Source: Metallyticus violacea (Eukaryota; Arthropoda; Insecta; Mantodea; Metallyticidae). From it: a stretch of DNA of 64,000 nucleotides. Both the position numbers and the translations under genes were made by a program. The DNA is taken from assembly GCA_030762175.1 (NCBI GenBank), contig CM060830.1, forward strand, positions 52,378,501-52,442,500, given 5' to 3'. Of the stretch, positions 32,135 to 43,741 are shown piece after piece; within the stretch, counting starts at the first letter, position 1, and each line of letters begins with the position of its first letter. Below the pieces are notes generated by a model. It had not been told where the DNA came from. It saw nothing but the letters and a program-made list of their open reading frames with translations, and searched no databases.

Positions 32135-32960
32135 TTTCTGATGTGGGACGGGCATTGTCGATCAGTTTCCCTTTCAACACTGCTGAATCCTGCGTCTACA
32201 TCTCGCTGTTGACACTCGTTCTTGAGGAAGCCAGTTCATTAGCAATGTGCCTGAAGAATTACAAAAAGAGAGTGATCATCTGCTTGCACTAGATGGAGCG
32301 GCACGAAATATCTTGAATCGGAAATCTTTGCATATTCCTACTACAGGAATTGAACATTCTTCTTTGGTGTTTGGTAGTGACAATATGACCCGTCACCAGT
32401 CACCAGCTTCTCCAACAAATCCGGATTTGTATTTCCAGTAGCTGACGACAGACTTCAACCCATTTGGCCTTGTTTCTGTGTTCAATCCTGCGAATCCCAA
32501 TGTGCGCACACCTTTTACACATTCAAATCATCGTGAAAAATGGGTGTTGGGTTGCACGGCCGAAGCCTGTCTTACATTCCATTTCATAAAGGTTATGCAC
32601 CCATTAGTCATAATCAATTGAGACACGTCCTCAATTTTCCTGGGAGATCACAATGTTGACGGACGGATGACCAGTACTCACATTCTTGTGTGCAGATTCT
32701 CTGCCGCTGGCGAACCCATTGACTAGCTGTAAACGGACTTCTTGACCACATACCACAATTAAAGCTCTATGAATTTCTTCATTATTAATTCCACAAATCC
32801 ATGCAGGTCATCTTTATCCACGGTGGTCGCCTTCCATCTTGTCCACGTCTTTCTCTACTTGATAACAAACGAACACTGTCCATTTGCTACATACTTTGCT
32901 TATAGCCACCATCTAACCTCTGCATGGAGTACTAGTATCAGTCCATACGAATGGACCTGC

Positions 32961-34296
32961 CCATAGATTGCGCGGTACTTTAAAACATCGATATTGTAAA
33001 TTTTGCTCTCCTTTAATACTTTGTTTTAATTCAAACACTTTCAACTAGCGCTGAGTGCAATGCCTGGAACATTGTTTTTATACAGAAAATTTCAAATTGT
33101 ATCTGTTCTGAAACTAGAGGTGCTATTAATGCACTATATTCATCTAATTGAAGTTCAGACATGAACCCATCAATACAGCTCATACAAAAATTTCAAAATT
33201 TTTAGAATGTAGCACATAGTAACATGTTTTAACCAAACAATGCCTGTTAATTTCAAGAAAATAAAACTAGATGTGATTAGAATGTCAGTGGATACACGTC
33301 TAAGTGTGTTGCATAGCTCCACCTACCCTACATGTCCTGCCAAATGCAACGCCATCTATCGTTCCTATGCAAATTCAGGACAGCGTTGCCACTACTTTCT
33401 TAGCAGTCATTATTTTAGTGAATTCTCAAAAAGAAAACGAAGACTGATAGTAGCGGTAGGCAGCAATATGCGGTGCAATTCCATTCTAATACCCAAAGAG
33501 TTAACTTATTTTATACTTTACCCTCTCATCTCCAATCATCCTCGTTTTTAAATTCCAAATGGCATCCCTACCTTATGATACACATTGTAAGACAATTCAA
33601 TTGTCATCATATCTGACGTTTTCTGTCGTTACCTGTCAACCTGGATTATTGTTATTATTTCAAATTGAACAGAATAAATCTACAAAAACTTCTGAACCTT
33701 TAAAATAATAGTTGTGTTTTGGTAATAAATTGTTTCAGCATATAAGCAAAGTATTGCGTATTCAGAGGTTCCGGAATAGACTGATTACTGTAGAGCCAAC
33801 AATGGAGCACATTTTGAACATTTAATGAAGTAAAATTGTAATATTGTCCAAAGTAAATTAGTTTTTCATCATACAACTGATTTCTTTCTTTTTTATTTTA
33901 TTCAAATTGAAACAAAAACCATAATTCAGGTTGCCAGGCAGCGGTGGAAAACAGAAGTTATGAATAACAGTTGAAACCTATTTAATATTTAACAATAAGA
34001 TCGGAGGAATAACTTTGGAAATTTCTGAGTGAAGATGACTGGGTGAAACCTAAAATTTAACCAACACTAGTTTTAATCTTCTCCCTTAATATCTTAATTG
34101 ACATGTTTTTGTTAAATTAAATTTATTTTATTTAGCTAATTATCATAATTGCAAGTTTCGAAATGAAAAACCTATAAAATTCTTTGGTATAATTTGTTAC
34201 ACCTTATTTACCCAAATTTTGGCTGCTGATGGTGTTATGATATTAAGTTTGTACTATTTTCTTTTCAGTCGTGCATTTCTGGAGAAGAACCACTTG
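32961..34296. other. No recognisable feature
   Basis: An AT-rich stretch containing a 103-codon frame at 33240-33551 that matches no family I know. Its middle (about 33300-33420) is less AT-rich than its surroundings but lacks convincing splice sites. Confidence 0.35.
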
Positions 34297-34409
34297 TATT
34301 AGAATGTCTCATTAGATATGTCGTTTTTAAGTTTGGTGTTTTGTAACAGTTTTACAGTTTTCTTTTGTTTGGCAATGTTATTTGACAGGATGTTGTTGTT
34401 ATTATTATT

Positions 34410-34448
<39 letters not shown>

Positions 34449-35448
34449 GTTGTTGTTGTTGTTGTTATTGTTGTGAACAAATGTCAGTCGTCAGTTGTTA
34501 ATGAAATGAAGGGAGAAGGTGTGTCTTTAGTGAGCGTGTAGCTCCAGTGTTTCAATTATGAAAAAAAAAAAATTAGTCCTGGAAGACCTAAGGTATGGAA
34601 TATTGAAAATACATGCAGCATTTTGAAGGAAAATCCCCAAAGAAAGTACTCGTAGGCTGTCAGAAGAACTCTGTGCTTCAAAATATACCACATACCGGTA
34701 CATTAAGACACTTAAAACACCATACAGGAGCTGTAGATTTGCACCTCATGAATTTACACCTGAACATGCCCAAGCAGAATGGATATCTGTTGTCATCTTA
34801 TCGCAAATACCAAATATGATAGATTTATCAGAAGAAAGCCACGTGTGGTGAAAAAATGGGCACATTACTGCAACCTTCACCTCGAAACAGTCAGCCCACC
34901 ATAGTCATTGCTGAACAAAATCGGCTGGGCTACAAAGCAATGTTATGTGCCTGGTGGAAGTTTGAAGCTGTGTCACTGGGAGTTTGCACTCGATGCGAAT
35001 CATCATTTTCAACAATTGGAACGAGTTCATGAAGTTTTGAGACAGAGAAAAGGAGCATTCGTTATTCAAAATAGTGTTCTCTTTATAGTAGGATAATGCG
35101 AGACCCCATACCGCTCGAACAGCCGTGGAAAAAATCCAGAAATTGGAAGGGATCGAATGGCTGCCACATCCAGCATATAACCCTGATCTTGTGCCTTTCG
35201 ATTACCATCTATTTTGATCCATGGCACTTTTCCCGAGTGGAAGAAATTTCGAAAACAATGAATATATATTGAGTACCGCCAATTTCTGGCATCAAAATGC
35301 GGAAACTGGTGCCATTGTTGTATAACAAACCTCGTTGAAAGGGGGCTCAAGACTATGGAATCTAATGGTCTTTACTTAATTTGTTTTCTGATAGAATACG
35401 TTTCAAATAAACTTTTGCTTATAAACTGACCTTACATATTGAGACAAT
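34297..35448 (+). mobile_element. mariner C copy 2, dead
   Basis: Aligns with 18752-19912 over its whole length. It shares tgtctcattagatatgtcg at the left, the microsatellite, and tgtcagtcgtcagttgttaatg. It also shares the transposase blocks HLNMPKQNGYLLSSYRK, AMLCAWWKFEAVSLGVC, NRLGYKAM, KLEG-like NWKGSNGCH and a decayed C-terminus. The right end is cttacatattgagacaatatc, the inverse of the left terminus. No frame longer than 70 codons survives. Confidence 0.82.
34392..34472. repeat. Compound (TTG)(TTA)(TCA)(TTG) microsatellite inside mariner C
   Basis: Successive TTG, TTA, about 14 TCA and again TTG units occupy the same element position as the (ATT)n of copy 1. Confidence 0.95.
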
Positions 35449-36721
35449 ATCTATATTTATTACTCTTGAATATTATAGATAAACAATCATATCGTTGGAT
35501 ATTTATCTGTCATCGGGTCATGTTACCGTTGTTCCTTACCGATACTTCTTTGTCATTATGCATGCCTAAGCTCTGTTATATAGGTAATCGCAAGCAGTTT
35601 ATAGATTCCATCTTATCTAAGACTGAAAGATAAGACATATTTTAATAAAAAAAAGAATATTATGCATGTAACCTCAAGCATTGCGAAACGCCTTCATTGT
35701 TTTCTAAAGTGCTGACAACCTTATCGCGTTTGGCTAGGCTAGGTTTAACCCGTGCTCATTCGCATCTTGACTTTTGTACAGTACATACACTAAACTGTGG
35801 AGTTTGCCCGGAGCCATTGCAGAGTAAAGCTTCCTTTTCTGTCTGCAGAACACGATACTTGTACCAGAGTTCCTGACATACATGCACACTTGAGGAGAAG
35901 CTCTTTCTTGTGTCTTCTTAAGACATTGGAAAACTGATAATCGAAAAATCACATTTATAAACACAGTTAGGTAAAAATAGAAGAAAAATGATACTTTTTT
36001 ACATTAGATTTCTAAATACTATATAGTAATCAAGTTTATTCTATGTTATCAGTAAACCTCGGATGTTTAGGCAAATGCCTATTAGTTCCTTTAGGAAAAT
36101 GTGCAAAATTATTGAAAATGTTTGCAATTTATGGAAAAGATACTCAATGTGAGCGCTTTTATAGTGCCTAAAATGGGGGTCAGTGTCTATTTCTGCATTT
36201 TTATGTCTAAAACTGCCTAAACAAGCAATTTTTAAGAATCAATATAGTTTACTTAGAAATTACTTATTTTTAAGTGTGACTCACACACGCATGAAACGAC
36301 GTTGTCGTGCGAAGTCTACAGGCGAAATCATGTCAACATGAAAAGTTAATCACCCACAATGGCCTCGCCAACAATTGACATGCTTCTGTTTAACGTTTTA
36401 ACTTCCACACTTGTTGCATCCTTCAATGACAATACGCAATACATAAATTTCATCTCTAGGTTTCTTCTGTGTAGTGTATGATTTGATGCTCATATCCTGC
36501 ACTGGGTCAGTGCAATGTGAAGAGAAACAATGTCAAAATACAAGTGTTTGAAAACTTCTTTATTTCGCTCCTGACTTGTGGGGTGTAATGATCTTATTTA
36601 CAAATGGAAAATCATTTTTGTTGCCTATGTAACAGAATTAGACATTTTCTTTGTCGCAAGCAGGTAACTAATTTTTAAGAAATGTAAAAATCATAGATAT
36701 TTTCTTCTTTAGAGTTATAAA
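35449..36721. other. No recognisable feature
   Basis: Unique-looking sequence. A 76-codon minus frame at 35734-35964 has no family resemblance. Confidence 0.4.
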
Positions 36722-36781
<60 letters not shown>

Positions 36782-36783
36782 TA
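36722..36783. repeat. (ATT)n microsatellite
   Basis: About 20 ATT units. Flanks do not match mariner C. Confidence 0.97.
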
Positions 36784-36839
36784 AAATGTTAGGCTATACA
36801 GTTATTCTAACCTCAATTTGAAGGAAAATTAAATCAATT

Positions 36840-37318
36840 CATTCCTAATCATGCTTACAAAAGCTATCCATTCTTGAAGATCTCACACGAGAGAAAATCT
36901 CATATTAAGCAGCATGTAGAGGACACAGGATACATAGCAAAGGCTAAAGAAAAGAATTTTCAGAACAAACACTACTAACTCAAATTTCCGCGGGTTTGGC
37001 AACAACTGATCTGATTTCAATTTATTGGGGGGGGGCATTGATAGCAACTAATATTTCATGGAACACGTTGCAAAGCCAGGTATTCGTAAATTTTTGGAAA
37101 ATGACTGCCAAAAACCCATTCCATCTGAGTCCACACTCAGGAAGACAAATTTAGATATTGAGTATCAGAAAACACTTGCTGAAGTTAGGAAGGACATAGG
37201 AGATACCTGCATCTGGATAGGCGTCGACGAGACAACGTATACTCTCAACGGATATATTGGAAATATAATAATAATTGGTAAACTTGGTGATACGCCATCC
37301 CGTAACATCTTGTAGCAA
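36840..37318 (+). pseudogene. hAT-superfamily transposase fragment
   Basis: The clean frame 37058-37315 reads EHVAKPGIRKFLENDCQKPI, PSESTLRKTNLDIEYQKTLA and then DTCIWIGVDETTYTLNGYIG. It matches the start of the RNase-H-fold domain of hAT-like transposases and their host-annotated relatives (LxxPxFRxFLxxxxxxxIPxxSTLRK...IWVxxDETTDxxGRYxxNxxIG). GVDETT carries the first catalytic aspartate. Just upstream, in another frame, ATNISWNTLQSQ corresponds to the preceding SANIPxxKLxxP block, and 36850-36980 has AKAKEKNFQNK. It ends abruptly at 37318 where antisense mariner sequence starts. Confidence 0.7.
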
Positions 37319-37324
37319 GCAAAG

Positions 37325-37520
37325 AGCTCCATAAAGTCCATTGCCTTCATTACTTTACAACAAAGCTTCCTCACACAGATATATTTGTACAGAATTGCTG
37401 AAATCTGCGGCGAATGAATGTATAGAAGCTCATTTGTCTGCCCGTAAGTCACTCGCGGATCGTGCTTCACTATGGCTTCTACATGAGCAATAATTTCACC
37501 CATGACTGGTCTTTCAAAGC
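37325..37520 (-). pseudogene. mariner transposase fragment, second helix-turn-helix
   Basis: Minus strand: GEIIAHVEAIVKHDPRVTYG, QTNELLYIHSPQISAILYKY and ICVRKLCC. This matches the second DNA-binding helix region of mariners (xxVRxxxxxDRRVTYxxIExxLxISxxxIxxILHxHLxVRKLCCRWVPH). It breaks off before the WVPH motif. It abuts the hAT fragment of the opposite strand. Confidence 0.65.
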
Positions 37521-38490
37521 TGTTCTCCTACATTTATACTCTGCAAACCGTTGTAGACTTTGTATGTAAAGAAGCAGTCTATAAAAAAACTTTCTATAAT
37601 TTTTAAATGCTTCTTGTTGACTCAGACCGCACTTATAATCGTAAAAAATCAACGCATGAAAAGTTTCTTCAGTTACCTATATCTTACCACATCATATAGC
37701 GAGCGCAAAACTACAATTAACATTTAGCTGCAGCTGCAACAAAGGGAGCTGCACTAACTTCCTCTGTGTTACTAATTACAACACGTTATTTACTTGCTAC
37801 CAACAGAAAACTTCAAATCCCGAAAATTAAATAGCTACAGCAACAGGACTAAGGTGCATAACATTGTTGCAGTTGCACAAACTCAAAAACTGTTTTAACT
37901 GCTTGCTAAACCTCTCTTCAGGCTAGAATCATTTAACAAGTCTTGTATTGCAATCAGCACTTACTCTGTCAAAACTGTCAGTCACTCTATTCACAACATC
38001 AAAATGATCTCAATAATATGTACGTGCAAGTGCCTCAAGGCTCTAAAGGCATGAGAATATGGAGTTCATTTTCATAGATATCCCTTATTCTTGAAGTTGA
38101 TTTCATGAACACTTTCTTAAAGCTTGGCACGAATATGCCAACCTTAGGAAAAGTTTCGTGCGTTCTATGTAGGGCATGGGGCAACCTTATAACACGAAAA
38201 GTATAAAATGAAAACTTACAAGCAAGATAATAATCAGCGATCGTTTGATTTTATCCAAACTTTGAAATTTACTATACAAAAACTAATTTTGGAAGGTGTG
38301 AACGTCTATAACGATAACGATGAAAATCAAATTTCTTTGAAGTATTAGTGGATCAAACATTCAAAGTAAAATTACGCTGTTTTGGTTCACAGTTTTGCAA
38401 ATCAACTTTATATCAGGGGAAAAAAAAACATATTTTATCAACTTATGAGACCTACAATAACATTTGAATACACTATAACTACTGAGTCCA
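37521..38490. other. No recognisable feature
   Basis: AT-rich, no element or frame recognised. Confidence 0.4.
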
Positions 38491-38493
38491 AGT

Positions 38494-38700
38494 ATATAGG
38501 CTGTTCAATAAAGGAAACACATTTAAAGCTTGAAATAGTTTTGTAAAGTTACTCTATTTGTTTTCTATGAGGTCTGTTCAATAAAGACTGGTCGTACTTT
38601 TTACAGCCATAATTTATCCCACAAAAATTTAACTCCATAATATTTTTTTTTTTAGCTGTTCCGCCTACAGAAAAATGTTAATATGACTGTGACTTCATAC
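38494..38700 (+). mobile_element. mariner G 5' terminal fragments, two termini in direct orientation
   Basis: tataggctgttcaataaagg (38494-38513) and tatgaggtctgttcaataaa (38566-38585) are both left-terminus-like sequences of mariner G (inverse of 41401-41430). The second continues with ttttacagccataattt... and gttccgcctacagaaaa, which match the 5' untranslated region of the copy at 40493-41430. The coding part is missing after about 38700. Confidence 0.65.
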
Positions 38701-40490
38701 AATACCCCATCACTACTTTTCTAGCCTTGGTAAATGCATGGATCACCACCACACATGCTTTTAAGTTTGCAGAAATAGACGACGCAAGGAGCCATATAAT
38801 TAAAAGCAATACTTGTGTTTTTTGGTAACAAACGAACTAAAACACAGCCTTCTGAAGGGAGGGAAAAGACTGACATTGCAAAAAGAAATAAAATAAAGTT
38901 TGAACTTACTCTTCAAAGGATAAAGATTCTTGAAAGAAAATCCCTTTAAGAAAACATCGTTATCAGATACCATTAAATTTTTGTTTAACCACGTGTATTC
39001 CTAACTCAATGTCATAAGCATGTAGATGTTTTTTCAGAAAGAGCTGGAGATATAGAAAAAAGTGATACAAAATACAGGCTTCTTGGTTTTTTAAGAATAC
39101 GTACAATTTGTTGTAAGATTATTTTTTGCATTATGATATCTATCTCAGAGTATAAAATGACAGTAACCCCGAATATGTAACTTAATATACTATAAAGCGT
39201 AATTTGTAATAAATATTGTTTAGATTGTTGTAGCGTGTGCTTTTGTTATCGGGGGAAAAAGTCCGTTAAGGAGAATGTCTGTTGGTGGCGATTGGTTGTC
39301 AGAAATTTCCAGAAGAAGGTCTTGTGTTTTAACCTGATTGGTGGTTTGGAGTTCCCCCACCTACTTGGCAAATCGTGGAGAATGCTAGGAATAACAGAGT
39401 TGGAATAGGTCACCAAAGAGGTAGGGCGTATGGAAACATGCAAAAATAAGATAAGATTTTATTTGAATACTCATTCTTTGATAATTTGAAATAATATAAG
39501 ACAGCTTTGTCCTTATAATTAGATATTTTAGGAATTGGATATTATCATATTAACAATATGCAATATTATGTTCCATTATATCAGTTTGGCAAGATTTTTT
39601 TATTAATGGATAGAAAGGACTGGAGAGAATATGAACAACTTACTTCAGAAGTTATAATGACTTTTTTATAATTTTGAGAAAATAATATTGATATAAAAGG
39701 TTTAGTTTTTGATTATATATACTTGTGTATTAGCATTCATATAATGAATATTTGAGTTTAAAAACTAAATAACTTGACCTTTTCAATTCCAAAAAATTGT
39801 GTTTGAAAACTGCTGCACAAGTTCCTTTCTGCAATACGATTGGAAATACAAAGTGAAACATTTTATTGGTACACTTATCTCGCTGTTTTATGTCCGAAAC
39901 AAAATAAATCAGTATAATTGTCCATCGAAAATGTATATAAACATAGAACTTGCAGATGTAATTCTTAATAACTTTCCAGAATTTACATAAAACCAACAAA
40001 TTGTTTTGTATTTTAAATGAACTCAATAGCATATTTTTTGCTGAAGTTGTTCACATTTAGTGCCATTGAATAATTTGGTCGTAAAAGATTCTTTTCCCTC
40101 CATTTTGGTTTTTTTATAGATACACAGATGTTTGGGTACAACCCCTGTATCATTGACATTTCCCTTGAAATGTAGGAATGTATTTTTGTTATTCAAGCCA
40201 GCTTCAGTGTTCTTTGTAGGTATGTAGGCAGTAAGAATAACACCTTTCCTTTCAGACGTATATTCAAAACAATAGTAGGTACAGTTATAGAAACTTTTCC
40301 TATGGACGTCTTGCTGTCTCCAATGAAATCTCATTTTTTAAATAGAAAGTTGACTACAATCTATCACCTTAAACAATTTGTTCCACTTTCAATAAATTGT
40401 TCATACGATTTCGACAAGTACTCATGTTAATTATCAATTCACAGAGCTGTTTGAGCGTATAAATTCTGCTAGAGTGCTTTAATAATCATG
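38701..40490. other. No recognisable feature
   Basis: Overlapping low-complexity short frames near 39730-40330 on the minus strand are unlike any family. No repeats recur here. Confidence 0.4.
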
Positions 40491-40492
40491 TA

Positions 40493-41430
40493 TACGAGGG
40501 CTGTTAGATAAAGAGTGACAATAATTCTTTGACAACAAATTTTTACTCATCCTCATAATTTTGATGATCTATGTGCATTTGTCACAGCATTTCTGCTAGT
40601 CTTCAAAGACATGCTGGATATGCGACGTGCATTATCAGCATTCTACTTGTTCCACGAAATTATGACCTTTTGCTATAGTGTTGTTGAAGTTTTTTTAGAT
40701 GATCATAACTTTCCCAGCAGAGCAACCTCTTTATTTTATTTTATTTTATTTTATTTTTCTGTCTCTCACTCTCAGGGTTGAAATTATATAGCCAAGTTTC
40801 ATCAGCAGTGATGATTAGGTTTGAAAAAAAAAAAACTCTGCATCTTCCTGTAACATCATCTTCAACTGCATGCACACCTGCATGCGAACATTTTTTCGTT
40901 CTGGAATCAGCAGTCGTGCACATACATTTCATGTGGATTTTCCCATATGTGAAATTTTCATAATTTCCAAATTACTGTTAATGTTATCCGACGATCCTCT
41001 CTCACAGCGATGGCGGCGGTGTTAATGTTTTATTCCATTAGAATACAAACTGGAAACCCGGGTCTATCTTCCTTTGAAATTGATTGCCTTCCATCTTTAA
41101 ATATTTTATACCAACTTCGAGCTGTTCTATAGGGAATAACACACCCTTTATGCAGCTCCCGTAACATTGCATACGACTCAGTTGAAGGTTTGTTGAGATG
41201 AAAACAGAATTTCATATTGTTCGTCGCGTGTCACCTCCATTTTGTTGTAGGCGGAACTGCACATATCTAAATTTGCACACTTCTCATAGGCGGGAACCGG
41301 AAGTGAAAACAATGATAGTAGCACTGCACATTATGCACTAAGCTACCAAAATATACTAAAGTTAAATTTTAATGCACGAAATTATGTCTTTAAAATACTA
41401 AGATCATCTTTTATTGAACAGCCCTCATAT
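40493..41430 (-). mobile_element. mariner G, internally deleted (about 0.94 kb)
   Basis: Termini tacgagggctgttagataaa (40493) and the inverse of ttttattgaacagccctcat (to about 41430) are matching inverted repeats. The minus strand codes KFCFHLNKPSTESYAMLREL, PYRTARSWYKIFKDGRQSIS, KEDRPGFPV (41030-41215), then LIITADETWLYNFNPESERQ (40741-40932), the first catalytic aspartate block. Immediately after it a (TTTTA)n tract at 40731-40757 and a short C-terminal remnant follow. The HDNAP and SPD catalytic blocks are missing, so the element is non-autonomous by deletion. Confidence 0.82.
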
Positions 41431-42883
41431 TAAACTTCTGTCACACTAAAGCAATATTCCTCTCAATGGGAATTATGTTAGAGCCAGTATGACTGGGATG
41501 AAGTTATGATTCTTGTTTTGCCCTGGACATTGGTCAGAGAAAACATGAAGTTTGCAATGTTAGGCATATAATTGTTAATATCACTAAATTAAATGACACT
41601 TCATATTTTTGGGGGGTGGGCGGGAATGTATTAACACAATTCATGATGAAATAACAGCTGTGTAAACTATAATATAAATAATATCAGTAGTAATAAATGT
41701 CCTAAAATAGCATTAACTTGTACTAACATTGATGAGCTTGTAGTGTAGTGAGGCCATCATACACTGCAAAAAAGTACCTAATTCATTTTGGCATGAAAAA
41801 TTACATATTGAGTTCCATTCTGCAATAAAGGCATATGTACAGTAAGAGGCCACAGAACTGTCACTAACTTCAAATCCATGGCCTTTCTGAAATTAGACAT
41901 TCATATGTAATTAATTGCTTAGAAATCAGGGCCCAATCACACGCACATTTGGGGAGAGGAAAACATGCTGCGTTACTGTGACAGTTTTGGTCTTATAGCA
42001 AGTAACCCATACACTCCTTTTTATTGCCTGAATGAGACAAACTCTTCGAGACCACTGTGCGCCGTGTTGACACCGTTCACGAAGATGTATTTTGTTTCTA
42101 CGTTGCTTTGAAAACATTATATGCCTGCTTTAAAACTGCAGTGTTTTTTATTTATGGAATTTCACTTATTCTTTGCAAATTATACATTGTATTTTTTCCT
42201 ACCAAACTTCTCATGTTCATGCGCATTAATCAATCCAGCTGTTAGAGGTCGACGGATCATTATCAAAGCTATTTATTATTCTAGAGGCTATTCGTCCTGG
42301 CGTAAGAAATGGCAAACATCGGATCAAAGACAAGTTTCGTTAGCATGCTTTAATTGCTAGCGACCGGGGCAACGTCTGTTTAATTTGAATAGCTCGGTTA
42401 CGTGGTGAGAATTTCAAGTGAGACTTATTAGCATTCGAGAAGGGCAAGAAAACAAACACTCCATTGTTTACCAAGCAAATTAAGAGAGGAATGAAATGAT
42501 GCAACACGTACCAAATGCTTCAGACGGTGTATACGGAACTGGGATAACTCTAACAAGACACAGAACAGGGGAAGTGTCGAGTTTCAGGTGCCGCTGTGAA
42601 TGTGTTGATATCTGATCGTAACACTGCATATCGAATGACTTGCGCTACTCAGAGGCTATAGCACTGCAACAAGAGACCCGGCTTTGAATCGGGATTCTCT
42701 ACACGAACACTTAACACCTTTGTCTTCAAATTTGGAAGATACTTTTAAAAATGTAGAGTAGAAAATAGAATCATAGCAAGTGATCCAATACTAATTTTCT
42801 TGCTATTTTCTTTTACTTTTATTTTTGTATATTTGTTAATAATCTAACAGAAAGTCTGAATTTCATAAAGTTTTATTCAGTTT
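41431..42883. other. No recognisable feature
   Basis: Unique-looking sequence. A gagacccggctttgaatcgg phrase near 42670 vaguely resembles a tRNA B-box but has no partner box. Confidence 0.4.
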
Positions 42884-43100
42884 GACCGAATGAACTTTGA
42901 ACCAACTTGCGGAATTTTGCCTATAGGCGAAAGCTGCGCTTGTTGCCGTGTGCGATTTCGTAGAGTGGCGCTGACACAATCATACAACAGTTTGCTCAAC
43001 TATTTTAAAAGGTTTATTTACCAAATTTATGAAAGTGCTAAACTGGCCACCATTCGTTTTCCATATAAATTGCAACAGTGAAAGCGCTACAGATTATGTT
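42884..43100 (-). mobile_element. Element D copy 2, terminal fragment
   Basis: The left terminus cgaatgaactttgaaccaac and the subterminal gcctataggcgaaagc..gcgc(t)tgttgccg match the end of element D copy 1 at 24881-25080 and, inverted, copy 3 at 49740-49856. It ends near the SINE-A insertion at 43144, and the remainder is not found beyond it. Confidence 0.8.
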
Positions 43101-43143
43101 ATGCTTACAGGAGATACTGGATTTCAAAAGTGTACATAGAGTG

Positions 43144-43436
43144 CATTGATTGATTTATTTATGGACGCTCTTTAACAGCTCAGGTCATCAGCGTCCCATT
43201 CAACTCAGGGAGTGAAACGGCCGACAAATTTTGCTCAGAGGCCTCTCTTTCAGGCTGGAGGTTCTTTTTCGTGCCGTAAATGTACGACACGGGACCCACG
43301 GCTTTACTTCCCTTCCGAAGGAAGCCATACTTAGGATTTTTACGCCCGGAAAAATCCATCAGTCCTGGCCGGGTTCGAACCCGCGATCTTGGGTTTAGGA
43401 GGCAAGTATGGTAACCACTACACCACCAGGACCGAC
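43144..43436 (-). repeat. SINE-A copy 8, full length reference copy
   Basis: A complete minus-strand copy. Head at the right: ggtcctggtggtgtagtggt (A-box region) then gcgggttcgaacccggccag (B-box). Body and stem-loop follow, with tail tttatttatggacgctc at the left. The duplication acatagagtg is perfect (43134-43143 and 43437-43446). The head resembles a Glu/Gly/Asp-type tRNA 5' half by its ggtgtagtggttac phrase, but the source tRNA is not certain. Confidence 0.95.
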
Positions 43437-43472
43437 ACATAGAGTGGAATCATATATACCAGCATCTAGCTT

Positions 43473-43729
43473 TACCGCCAAGAGTGGCCGGACTCGTGAG
43501 CAGGAGGTCTGGGGTTCGAATCCCGCTAGGATCGTCCTCCCTGACTGAGGTTTTTTCCAGGTTTTCCTCAGTCCTCATAAATGGAAAATGCCGGGGAGAT
43601 ACCATAAACATAGGCCTAAAACCTTTCCTTCCTTAAAAAATCCTTTCTCAATATATCATTTCATGCATCGCCAGTGTCCACCGCCAGTGCCTCAGTAGTA
43701 AAAACGGGCGTTAAACGCAATTAAAATAA
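43473..43729 (+). repeat. SINE-B copy 4 with target-site duplication
   Basis: The head is shortened (gtggccggactcgtgagcag, tggggttcgaatcccgc). Then come the canonical body and the end cgggcgttaaacgcaattaa. It is bounded by agcatctagctt (43461-43472) and agcgtctagctt (43730-43741), 11/12. Confidence 0.93.
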
Positions 43730-43741
43730 AGCGTCTAGCTT

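Larger units (their letters stand above)
30655..32960 (-). mobile_element. mariner B copy 2, split by mariner F
   Basis: Minus strand. 32960-32134 holds 5' and N-terminal blocks (CYQVEKDVDKMEG, RLQLVNGFASGRES, HPSVNIVISQ, RNKAKWVEVCRQLLEI) down to LIDNARPTSET at the second catalytic aspartate. The reading resumes at 30916 with MTAKVGIVGVYYFAAPSVYT, ESPSNYVLFENM and NEEIQAVV, then a C-terminal FRDAIMKLPGRC-like end near 30690. These correspond to HDNARPHTSxMTAKxGIxxxxxxxYSPDLAPSDYxLFxNMK. The catalytic SPD block is mutated. The two halves rejoin exactly when 30917-32134 is removed. Confidence 0.85.

Noticed and set aside
17111..36783. CRISPR-like repeat array
   Set aside because: The regularly repeated sequences are trinucleotide microsatellites without unique spacers, in a eukaryotic context.
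43380..43436. tRNA gene suggested by A-box and B-box
   Set aside because: Same head in eleven SINE copies, attached to a common body and with target-site duplications; the cloverleaf is not preserved as in a functional tRNA.
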